10,706 nt of DNA, taken from Candidatus Brocadiia bacterium. Lineage in GTDB: Bacteria > Planctomycetota > MHYJ01 > JACQXL01. Positions 1-6,049 of this stretch are shown here, one piece after another. Under the pieces are notes generated by a model that had not been told where the DNA came from, ran no database searches, and saw nothing but the letters and a program-made list of their open reading frames with translations. The stretch covers positions 1 to 10,706 of the forward strand of contig JAGUXD010000049.1 in assembly GCA_020062035.1 (NCBI GenBank), in the 5' to 3' direction. Both the position numbers and the translations under genes were made by a program. Every line of letters begins with the position of its first letter. Position 1 is the stretch's first letter.

Positions 1-863
1 CACCCCGCTGTCTGCGTATGAAATCTGAGCATCATCGCGCGATGGTCAGTTGCGTTAAACCGTTCTTTCATAATGGAAGCCCAGAGCCGTCTGGCGGCCC
101 GGAATTTGGCGATTTCCTCAAAGAAATCATTATGGGCATTGAAGAAGAAAGAGACCCGTTTGCCTACTTCATTTACATCAAGACCGCGTTCAAGACAGGA
201 TTGGATATAGGCAATGCCGTTGGATAGAGTGAAGCCGATTTCCTGAGGGGCGGTTGAGCCTGCTTCTCTTATATGATAGCCGCTGACACTGATAAAATTC
301 CATTTTGGGATGTTCTTGATGCAATATTCTATCACATCTACGAGTAATCTTAATGAAGGTTGAGGGGGGAAGATATAGGCGCCGCGGGCGATATATTCCT
401 TGAGGATATCGTTCTGGATGGTTCCCGAAAGGTCGCTTAATTTTATCCCCTGTTTTTCTGCGATGACTAAATACATCCCGAGAATCACAGGACAGGTGGC
501 GTTTATTGTCATAGAGATACTAATCCTGTCAAGGGGGATGTCTTGAAGAAGTGTCTGCATATCTGATAGAGAGGAGATAGAGACACCTGTTTTGCCGATT
601 TCGCCATAACTTCTGGGGTGGTCTGCATCAAAGCCCATCTGTGTCGGGAGGTCAAAAGCAACGGATAAGCCGGTCTGGCCTTTTTTAAGGAGGAATTTAT
701 ATCTGCGGTTGGTTTCGTGTGCGGTGCCGAAGCCGGAATATTGACGCATTGTCCAGAGACGGCCCTGATACATCGTGGGATGAATACCACGTGTAAAAGG
801 ATAATCACCGGGCTGTGGCAGAGACAAATCAGAAATGTCCTCAGGTGAATAATAGAGTTTCAT
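1..863 (-). CDS. Methylmalonyl-CoA mutase large (catalytic) subunit, 3' end cut off by the window
   Basis: B12-dependent isomerase that interconverts (R)-methylmalonyl-CoA and succinyl-CoA in the cytoplasm. 287 complete codons are visible, all in the substrate-binding TIM-barrel part; the frame is still open at the window edge. Family landmarks are [21 protein letters not shown] (residues 22-42), [12 protein letters not shown] (67-78), [16 protein letters not shown] (146-161), SGYHIREAG (194-202) and [23 protein letters not shown] (239-261). The Tyr after RQ (Y42), R160 and the Y196-H197 pair correspond, from memory, to Y89, R207, Y243 and H244 of the Propionibacterium enzyme. Keeping Tyr and Arg favours methylmalonyl-CoA over isobutyryl-CoA mutase. 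The ATG at 863 is the first usable start after an in-frame TGA 15 bases upstream. It gives a shorter N-terminus than usual, and no Shine-Dalgarno sequence is visible. The gene lies 28 bp behind rpmI with no terminator between, so co-transcription is likely. The B12-binding part lies outside the window, or in a separate subunit. Confidence 0.95.
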   Translation of the reverse strand, partial: MKLYYSPEDISDLSLPQPGDYPFTRGIHPTMYQGRLWTMRQYSGFGTAHETNRRYKFLLKKGQTGLSVAFDLPTQMGFDADHPRSYGEIGKTGVSISSLSDMQTLLQDIPLDRISISMTINATCPVILGMYLVIAEKQGIKLSDLSGTIQNDILKEYIARGAYIFPPQPSLRLLVDVIEYCIKNIPKWNFISVSGYHIREAGSTAPQEIGFTLSNGIAYIQSCLERGLDVNEVGKRVSFFFNAHNDFFEEIAKFRAARRLWASIMKERFNATDHRAMMLRFHTQTAG

Positions 864-895
864 AGGTTCAATGGTTCAAGAGTTTAAGAGTTCAA
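856..895 (-). repeat. 8-bp tandem repeat joining rpmI to the mutase gene
   Basis: Read on the minus strand this is five consecutive 8-mers: TTGAACTC, TTAAACTC, TTGAACCA, TTGAACCT and ATGAAACT. The first contains the rpmI stop codon (TGA at 894-892). The last, degenerate unit contains the start codon of the mutase gene (ATG at 863-861). The 28-bp intergenic gap is therefore wholly repeat. No ribosome binding site or hairpin is seen in it. The repeat pattern is directly visible; any function is unknown. Confidence 0.85.
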
Positions 896-1089
896 GGACG
901 CAATAGTCGTCTTATTTTATCCACGAATGGTTTAGAGGTAATCTGTGTTTTCTTACGAAGGTATCTTCGTCGTTTGGCTGATTTAGTGGATAATAAATGG
1001 CTTTTACCGGGTCTATTTCTAATTAGTTTACCGGTTGCGGTAATTTTTATTCTTTTGGCAACTGATTTAGAGGTTTTTAGTTTGGGCAT
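892..1089 (-). CDS. rpmI: 50S ribosomal protein L35 (bL35)
   Basis: Small basic protein of the large ribosomal subunit, 65 residues, the normal length for the family. It begins MPKLKTSKSVAKRIKITATG, has the typical PGKSHLLSTKSAKRRRYLRK centre, and ends in the Lys/Arg-rich RRLLRP. The frame can be extended to a GTG at 1104, but that GTG belongs to the Shine-Dalgarno region. The ATG at 1089 matches the family N-terminus and has GGGAGGAG five bases upstream, so it is the start. It follows infC by 22 bp, in the conserved infC-rpmI order. rplT, which normally comes next, is absent. The stop codon lies in the first unit of an 8-bp tandem repeat. Confidence 0.97.
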   Translation of the reverse strand: MPKLKTSKSVAKRIKITATGKLIRNRPGKSHLLSTKSAKRRRYLRKKTQITSKPFVDKIRRLLRP

Positions 1090-1094
1090 AAACA

Positions 1095-1102
1095 CTCCTC
1101 CC
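1095..1102 (-). promoter_or_regulatory. Shine-Dalgarno sequence of rpmI
   Basis: GGGAGGAG on the minus strand, five bases before the ATG at 1089. It is the strongest ribosome binding site in this half of the window. It fixes the rpmI start by excluding the GTG at 1104, which lies just upstream of it. Confidence 0.8.
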
Positions 1103-1111
1103 ACTTGTAGT

Positions 1112-1621
1112 TCAAGGGTTTTTTCCAGAGAGTATAAGTGATAACCGTTTGCCTTGCAACTTCAGGGGTTTTTCTACTTTAGAAACCCCAACTAATTCGT
1201 TCTGGATACGGGTCATCAATTGAAAGCCGATTTCTTTATGGATATTTTCTCTGCCGCGGAAGAAGACATTGAACATTACTTTATTACCCTTTTGCAAAAG
1301 TTCTTTAGCGTGATTTAATTTTACATGGATGTCGTGCTCATCAATAAGAGGACGCAATCTCAACTCCTTTGTTTTAGTGGATAGGTGAAGTTTTTTTTCC
1401 TTTTGTTCCTTCTTATGCTGTTCGTATTTATATTTGCTGAAACTCATTATTTTGCAGACAGGCGGTGCGGCCTCTGGGGCAATCTCCACTAAATCAAGGT
1501 CTTTATCATACGCCATTTTTAAGGCATCTGCGGTTGGCATAATTCCCAGATGTTGACCTGTTTCGTCAATCACGCGAATTTCCCTTATTCTAATCCGCTC
1601 GTTCACTCTCAGGTTTTTAAT
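1112..1621 (-). CDS. infC: Translation initiation factor IF-3, probably starting at AUU
   Basis: IF-3 binds the 30S subunit, keeps the subunits apart and checks start codon and initiator tRNA. The family signature is clear: VNERIRIREIRVIDETGQHLGIM at the start, DLDLVEIAPEAAPPVCKIMSFSKYKYEQ in the N-terminal domain, a Lys-rich linker, then KTKELRLRP and GNKVMFNVFFRGRE in the C-terminal domain. The first ATG/GTG-type start (GTG, 1606) has no ribosome binding site at a useful distance. In frame upstream lie two consecutive ATT codons (1624-1622 and 1621-1619) followed by codons for KNLR. GGAG sits 5 and 8 bases before them. AUU is the known start codon of infC in E. coli and many other bacteria, so I place the start at 1621 (169 residues); 1624 is equally possible. 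The gene lies 19 bp behind thrS and 22 bp before rpmI. Identity is certain; the start is an inference. Confidence 0.95.
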   Translation of the reverse strand: MKNLRVNERIRIREIRVIDETGQHLGIMPTADALKMAYDKDLDLVEIAPEAAPPVCKIMSFSKYKYEQHKKEQKEKKLHLSTKTKELRLRPLIDEHDIHVKLNHAKELLQKGNKVMFNVFFRGRENIHKEIGFQLMTRIQNELVGVSKVEKPLKLQGKRLSLILSGKNP

Positions 1622-1629
1622 AATATTTT

Positions 1630-1637
1630 CTCCTTTC
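1630..1637 (-). promoter_or_regulatory. Shine-Dalgarno sequence that decides the infC AUU start
   Basis: GAAAGGAG on the minus strand, just after the thrS stop. It is 5 bases from the first and 8 from the second ATT codon, but 23 from the GTG at 1606. The spacing supports AUU initiation, which in E. coli lets IF-3 repress its own translation. Confidence 0.7.
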
Positions 1638-1640
1638 TTT

Positions 1641-3356
1641 TCAGTCCTTAGGGTTGTTTTCTTGTTTTATCAGTTTAATAAAGTCATCAAGCGATATAGT
1701 AGTAATATCCTTTTTGGCTCTCTGGCGCAGGGCAATGGTTTGTTCTTTTTCTTCCTTTTCGCCGACCACGAGAATATATGGGCATTTACTCAAGGACGCG
1801 TCTTTGATACGTTCGGATAATCTTTCATCACGCGAGTCTATTTCAGCACGGATACCTTTTGAGAGTAATTCAGAATAGGTTTTTTTAGCGTATTCTATTT
1901 GTTCTGGTGTAACTGGCAGGATAATTGCCTGAGTTGGTGCTAACCAGGATGGAAAAGCGCCTGCATAATGCTCAATCAGGATAGCGAAGAATCGTTCTAA
2001 TGAGCCCATTAAGGCACGATGGAGCATTATCGGTCTGTGTCTTGTGCCGTCCTTGGCAGAATAATAAAGGTCAAAACGTTCCGGGAGATTGAAGTCAACC
2101 TGAACTGTGAAACACTGCCAGGCGCGGCCAAGGCAATCGCGGATATCTATATCTGCCTTTGGTCCGTAGAAGACCGCTTCGCCTTGTGCTGTTTCATAAG
2201 GGATATTTAATGATTCAACTGCCTGACGAAGGGCATCGGTTGCCATATCCCAACGTTCTATTGTTCCGACATAATGCGCTGGTCTTGTGGAAAGCCGAAT
2301 CTTAAAATCAGAAAAGCCAAAACTTCTGAAGATGTGAATGGCTAATTTAATAACGTCCATAATTTCCTTGTGTAGTTGGTCTATGCGGCAGAAGATATGT
2401 GCATCGTCCTGAGTGAATCCGCGGACGCGAAGAAGTCCCTGAATGACGCCGGAACGTTCATAGCGATAGACGGTTCCTAATTCTGCCCAGCGAAGAGGCA
2501 GGTCGCGATAACTTCTAACCCGGGTTTTATACACGAGGATATGGCCCGGGCAATTCATCGGCTTCAGGATATAGTTCTGTCCTTCAATATCCATCGGCGA
2601 GAACATATATTCTTTATAAAAATCCCAGTGACCTGATGTTTTCCAGAGGTTGATTTTTGCGATATGCGGTGAATAGATAAACTGATATCCGCTTTTGCGA
2701 TGCTCTGATTTCCAGAAATCCTCAATGAGTTGTCTAATCGTTGCGCCTTTTGGATGCCAGTAGATAAGCCCAGGACCTGCTTCTTCCTGATGGATACTAA
2801 AGAGGTCAAGGTCTTCACCTAAAATTCTGTGGTCTCGTTTCTTGACCTCTTCGCGATGAGCGAGGAATGCGTCTAATTCTTCTTTGGTAAAAAATGCGGT
2901 GCCGTAAATTCGTTGGAGCATCTTGTTTTTCTCGCTACCGCGCCAGTAGGCACCTGTGGCCGAAAGGAGTTTATAGTGTTTTACTAGGCCGGTTCGTTCA
3001 ATATGCGGGCCCCTGCACATATCTATAAAATCGCCGTGTTTATAAAAAGTAACTTTATCGTCAGGAAGTTCGCGAATTAGTTCTATCTTATATGGCTCAT
3101 CTTTCATCACATCTTCCGCTTTTTGGTGTGAATATTCTGTTCGCTCAAAAGGAAGGTTTTCTTTGATAATCTCTGCCATTTTTTGTTCTATTTTAATAAG
3201 GTCATCCTGGAAGAAAGGTTTTTCAGTATCAAAATCGTAGTAAAAGCCGTCTTCAATGGCAGGACCGATGGCGAGTTTGCTTGCGGGGAAGAGTTGTTTT
3301 ACGGCATCTGCCATTATGTGTGATGTAGAATGACGAAACGTTTCTAAATCAAGCAT
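1641..3356 (-). CDS. thrS: Threonine-tRNA ligase, short form without TGS domain
   Basis: Class II aminoacyl-tRNA synthetase that charges tRNA-Thr and edits mischarged Ser-tRNA-Thr. It has 571 residues against about 640 for the E. coli enzyme; the N-terminal TGS (ubiquitin-like) domain is missing. The editing domain is complete, with HSTSH (H9, H13) and CRGPH (C114, H118). The catalytic core follows: zinc ligands C269 (MNCPGH), H320 (QDDAH) and H446 (MLHRA), motif 2 around RYERSG (298-303), and motif 3 HRALMGSLERFFAIL (446-460). The anticodon-binding domain begins near residue 475 and ends with VGEKEEKEQTIALRQR. The ATG at 3356 leads straight into the editing domain. The frame is open a further 15 codons upstream, but without an ATG or any TGS-like sequence. 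No clear ribosome binding site is seen. It heads the thrS-infC-rpmI run. Confidence 0.97.
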   Translation of the reverse strand: MLDLETFRHSTSHIMADAVKQLFPASKLAIGPAIEDGFYYDFDTEKPFFQDDLIKIEQKMAEIIKENLPFERTEYSHQKAEDVMKDEPYKIELIRELPDDKVTFYKHGDFIDMCRGPHIERTGLVKHYKLLSATGAYWRGSEKNKMLQRIYGTAFFTKEELDAFLAHREEVKKRDHRILGEDLDLFSIHQEEAGPGLIYWHPKGATIRQLIEDFWKSEHRKSGYQFIYSPHIAKINLWKTSGHWDFYKEYMFSPMDIEGQNYILKPMNCPGHILVYKTRVRSYRDLPLRWAELGTVYRYERSGVIQGLLRVRGFTQDDAHIFCRIDQLHKEIMDVIKLAIHIFRSFGFSDFKIRLSTRPAHYVGTIERWDMATDALRQAVESLNIPYETAQGEAVFYGPKADIDIRDCLGRAWQCFTVQVDFNLPERFDLYYSAKDGTRHRPIMLHRALMGSLERFFAILIEHYAGAFPSWLAPTQAIILPVTPEQIEYAKKTYSELLSKGIRAEIDSRDERLSERIKDASLSKCPYILVVGEKEEKEQTIALRQRAKKDITTISLDDFIKLIKQENNPKD

Positions 3357-3374
3357 ACCGATAAGAAGTTTCAG

Positions 3375-3401
3375 GTTATAGGTTTCAACTCTTTAAGTCA
3401 A
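3375..3401 (-). promoter_or_regulatory. Possible sigma-70 type promoter of thrS
   Basis: On the minus strand TTGACT (3401-3396) and TATAAC (3380-3375) resemble -35 and -10 boxes. The spacer is only 15 bp, shorter than the ideal 17. An alternative -35, TTCTTG, would give 18. It lies in the 71-bp gap before thrS, the only sizeable gap between 4504 and 1. Short AT-rich hexamers arise easily by chance, so this is tentative. Confidence 0.25.
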
Positions 3402-3427
3402 GAAAAATCAAATAATCTCCGCAGAAA

Positions 3428-4504
3428 TTAGGTTCGCTTTGTTTTAGTAATGAAGCCGGTTAAGACAAGAATAATAATAAATAAAAGTAGATACTGGAGA
3501 AACATGAGTATTGCTTCGTGTTTAGTGGTGTTTCTGAGCGCTATTGCTCCAAGCCCTAATGTAAAAGAGATAAAGTAAATAAATAAAACGGTCCAGGGGC
3601 GGGTCAAGAATCTGTTAATCCGATGGGAGAGATGGTCATGACCGGTGTAGGTAATAACTTCCGTGATGTTTTTGGTGAGACCTTTGAGATGTCTATAAAT
3701 GACAATATAGATTAAGTCAAAGATAGGGACGCCGAGGATAATAACCGGGATAAAAGCGGCTTTGAGCGGATTGGTTGACCATCCGCCCATAATGCTTAAT
3801 GTTGCTAAAGTAAAGCCGATAAAGAAAGAGCCGGCATCGCCCATAAAAATACTCGCGGGTTTATTCAGCCGAAAATTATGCGGTAAAAATCCTAAATTAG
3901 CGCCCATTAAAGCCGCGGCCAGAACGCCCCAGGCCCATTGTTTGGTCTGCAGGGCAATTACTACATAAGTGGCTGAGGCAATGATTGCTAAGCCAGAAGC
4001 AAGCCCGTCCATATTATCCATCGCATTAAATGCACTGATTACCCCAACTATCCAGAAGAGAGTAAATATAAAGTTGAGGATGTCAGGTAATGGGAAATTT
4101 AAGAGGATTCCGCCTTGGGAGAGAATAATCGTAGTTCCTAAAAGGATAATAAGTTTTAGAACAGCAGAAATACCTCTACTTGAAGATGCGGACTTGATAT
4201 CATCGTATAAGCCGATAAGGAGGACAATAAAAGCGCCTCCTAAAACACCCAAAATTGTCCGGGTGTTTGTGATATCTACGTAAAGCCCGCTCAGGCGGTT
4301 GAGAAGCGGGGATAGGAGGACCGGGATTAAAAAGCCGATGTAAATACCGATGCCGCCCGAGCGGGGTGTAAGTTCAAGATGGGTCCTAAGGTGCCCTGGT
4401 TTATCTATTATTTTGAGGTGTTTAGTAAGAAAAGTGAGAATGAAGGTAATGAGCGCTGATGAGAAGAGTATAATAATGTAAGCAATTAACCAGTTAGTTC
4501 TCAT
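3428..4504 (-). CDS. WecA/TagO-like undecaprenyl-phosphate sugar-1-phosphate transferase
   Basis: Integral membrane enzyme of the polyprenyl-phosphate HexNAc-1-phosphate transferase family. It moves a sugar phosphate (usually GlcNAc-1-P) from UDP-sugar to undecaprenyl phosphate, the first step of many surface glycans. It has 358 residues and about ten hydrophobic segments. Family motifs visible are PRSGGIGIYIGF (47-58), DD at 101-102, FNAMDNMDGLASG (159-171, with D163 and D166), the FMGDAGS loop (220-226, D223), PIFDLIYIVIYR (260-271) and the cytoplasmic GHDHLSHR (288-295). The NAMDNMDGLA form and the HxHxxHR loop fit WecA/TagO/WbpL better than peptidoglycan MraY, and no mur genes are nearby. 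The acceptor sugar cannot be told. The start ATG overlaps the stop of the WbqC-family gene by 4 bp, suggesting translational coupling. Confidence 0.9.
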   Translation of the reverse strand: MRTNWLIAYIIILFSSALITFILTFLTKHLKIIDKPGHLRTHLELTPRSGGIGIYIGFLIPVLLSPLLNRLSGLYVDITNTRTILGVLGGAFIVLLIGLYDDIKSASSSRGISAVLKLIILLGTTIILSQGGILLNFPLPDILNFIFTLFWIVGVISAFNAMDNMDGLASGLAIIASATYVVIALQTKQWAWGVLAAALMGANLGFLPHNFRLNKPASIFMGDAGSFFIGFTLATLSIMGGWSTNPLKAAFIPVIILGVPIFDLIYIVIYRHLKGLTKNITEVITYTGHDHLSHRINRFLTRPWTVLFIYFISFTLGLGAIALRNTTKHEAILMFLQYLLLFIIILVLTGFITKTKRT

Positions 4505-5232
4505 TTAGTAAGACACCCGTCCCGCCGTACGTCGGGAAAACTCTTGTGGCCGTGATTAAATAAAAGGTCTATTATGGACATTTCCGGCATAAACGGCTCA
4601 TAAAGTTGCTCATAGACCGGGTGCTGGAAGTCTTGATAAAACGATTTAATATTATATTGTTTTAATTTAGACAAGTCAAGATAATCCGGACCGTGTTTTC
4701 CGTGTAAGTAAGAATCAGAATCAAGTTTCCGGCAGATTTCAATAATCAGGTCAGTGGCTGATGATTCGTTTTTGTGGTAATTGAGGTTTAAGTCGCTTGC
4801 CTTTACAATCTTTATTTTTATATTCAGGCACTGAATAATGTAGTGAATTATTGCTTCATTTAATTCACAAAGATAAAGCCACTTCTTTTGATATATCTCT
4901 CTGAAGAAATCAATATATTTATTAAAATATGCGGCTTTTTGGTAATTTCTTTCAATGGTTTTGAGATGTTTCTCTGCCCAGTTGGTTGAATTATCTATCT
5001 CTGTTTCTCTGATGGACTGATAGAACCTGCCTTTTGTTTTAACCGGGACCGTAAGCCAGAGCCAGCCCTGTTGTGTCCTGATACGATTGCGGTTTATCCA
5101 GCCGAATGGACCGCGTTTGACGAACTGGACGATGTCAACAAGAACAAAAATATCCGAGAGTGCGACCTTATGAAAAAACCCGATATAAGGAAGATAATTT
5201 GGCTGATGACCACTAATAAGCATACTCTGCAT
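4501..5232 (-). CDS. WbqC-family protein
   Basis: 243-residue WbqC-like protein, a family often found in polysaccharide (O-antigen, capsule) gene clusters; its reaction is not established to my knowledge. The signature is at the N-terminus: ISGHQPNYLPYIGFFHKVALSDIFVLVDIVQF (6-37), then INRNRIRTQQGWLWLTVPV (46-64). The C-terminal landmarks are YLHGKHGPDYLDLSKL (174-189), YQDFQHPVYEQLYEPFMPEMSIIDLLFNHG (199-228). There is no signal peptide or membrane segment, so it should be cytosolic. Two starts compete: the ATG at 5232 and one at 5223, which gives MLISGHQPNYLP and matches the usual family N-terminus better. Neither has a good ribosome binding site. The last residues (FPDVRRDGCLTK) are encoded by a GC-rich near-palindrome and look unlike the family. 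The gene is coupled to the downstream sugar-phosphate transferase, which supports a joint role in glycan synthesis. Confidence 0.88.
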   Translation of the reverse strand: MQSMLISGHQPNYLPYIGFFHKVALSDIFVLVDIVQFVKRGPFGWINRNRIRTQQGWLWLTVPVKTKGRFYQSIRETEIDNSTNWAEKHLKTIERNYQKAAYFNKYIDFFREIYQKKWLYLCELNEAIIHYIIQCLNIKIKIVKASDLNLNYHKNESSATDLIIEICRKLDSDSYLHGKHGPDYLDLSKLKQYNIKSFYQDFQHPVYEQLYEPFMPEMSIIDLLFNHGHKSFPDVRRDGCLTK

Positions 5233-5333
5233 TCCGCACTACCCGATGATGACAGTAATCGGGCTTGTCCAGGGCCCTTCCTGACGCGGTCTTCTAAAAA
5301 GGGGTAGATGTGTGTTTTTAATCGTAAATTGCC

Positions 5334-5403
5334 TTATAATCCCGTGCTTTCGGCTTATAATCCCGTGCCTACGGCTCATAATCCCGTGCCTACGAGTTAT
5401 AAT
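5334..5403. repeat. 21-bp tandem repeat, three units plus a partial fourth
   Basis: Units on the plus strand start at 5334, 5355 and 5376, with a truncated fourth at 5397. The second unit differs from the first at two positions and from the third at three. The shared core is TNATAATCCCGTGC. The array lies directly after the DUF2344 stop codon, inside the 171-bp spacer (5233-5403) before the WbqC-family gene. The rest of that spacer holds a 6-bp-stem inverted repeat at 5242-5263 and nothing else I can name. No convincing promoter or terminator was seen. Confidence 0.9.
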
Positions 5404-6042
5404 CTATAGAATATAAATTAGTGTCTTTACTTTATGGATACTAAACGAACGGTCTTTTAAGTTCCCTTTTATCCCTAATGAGGTAAGGACCTCTTCGGGT
5501 CGTGCTGTGCCTTGGTTGGTTATATTGATGGTCAGGAAAATAGAACCGTGCTTCAGTTCTATTTTACGGACATAATCTTTAAGATTGATTGTCCTGGTGT
5601 CTCTGCCCGGGATGTGCCTCTGGACAATCTGGCTGGGTGCTTTGAACCAGTTTTTTATCATATCTTCGGTAAATTGAAGTTCATCGGGCAGTGTAATTTT
5701 GTATTCCACACAGAAATCAGATGATGTGTCATGCTTGAGTGGCTCAATATTTGAAACGGTAATACCTCTGATTAGTTGTTGGTTGAGTTTATGGAGTATA
5801 TCTTCGGGCTTGAGCCATTCAGAGAGTTGGATAGAGATTATTTCGTCATCAGAAGAGATTCCTAAAGAGAGCGCTGTCGGGAAAGAGATTTTCGGTCGCG
5901 GATTAAAGCCCTCTGAAAAGGCAAGCGGGATATCAGCACGACGCAAAGATTGTTCTATCAGATTGAGTAATTCCCTGTGTGATAAATATCTGGCTCTATC
6001 CTTTTTAGTAAAACGTACCAAGAAATGAAACTTTTTGGGCAT
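5404..6042 (-). CDS. DUF2344 / TIGR03936-type radical SAM-linked protein
   Basis: 212-residue protein of the DUF2344 family, the normal length for a free-standing copy. The signature is at the N-terminus: FLVRFTKKDRARYLSHRELLNLIEQSLRRADIPLAFSEGFNPRPKISFPTALSLGISSDDEII (7-69). The sequence weakens towards the C-terminus (EEVLTSLGI at 178-186). It has no signal peptide or membrane segment. In many bacteria this domain is fused to, or encoded beside, a B12-binding-type radical SAM protein, often near RNase E/G and rplU-rpmA; its function is not firmly known. Here it follows the secretin gene by 7 bp, and no radical SAM gene is in the window. The ATG at 6042 agrees with the family start, though no ribosome binding site is obvious; translation may depend on ribosomes leaving the secretin gene. 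Confidence 0.9.
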   Translation of the reverse strand: MPKKFHFLVRFTKKDRARYLSHRELLNLIEQSLRRADIPLAFSEGFNPRPKISFPTALSLGISSDDEIISIQLSEWLKPEDILHKLNQQLIRGITVSNIEPLKHDTSSDFCVEYKITLPDELQFTEDMIKNWFKAPSQIVQRHIPGRDTRTINLKDYVRKIELKHGSIFLTINITNQGTARPEEVLTSLGIKGNLKDRSFSIHKVKTLIYIL

Positions 6043-6049
6043 TCGGCAG

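Noticed and set aside
18..227. Plus-strand open frame of 69 codons
   Set aside because: It lies wholly antisense to the well-supported mutase gene and resembles no family; a shadow.
1090..1104. GTG start at 1104 for rpmI (MGGVF extension)
   Set aside because: The codons are the Shine-Dalgarno region itself, and L35 proteins begin MPK.
2564..2818. 84-codon minus-strand open frame inside thrS
   Set aside because: It is an out-of-frame shadow of the intact thrS gene, not a frameshifted fragment.
3428..4504. MraY (peptidoglycan lipid I synthase)
   Set aside because: Motifs NAMDNMDGLA and HDHLSHR fit the WecA/TagO branch, and there are no mur genes nearby.
5242..5263. Inverted repeat (CCCGAT...ATCGGG) before the WbqC-family gene as a terminator
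   Set aside because: The stem is only 6 bp with a 10-base loop and no T-run follows on either strand; at most a weak leader hairpin.
5301..5330. A/T runs in the spacer as terminator or promoter
   Set aside because: No stem precedes the T-run on the minus strand and no -35/-10 pair with reasonable spacing was found.
5334..5403. CRISPR array
   Set aside because: The units are directly tandem with no spacers and only 21 bp long.
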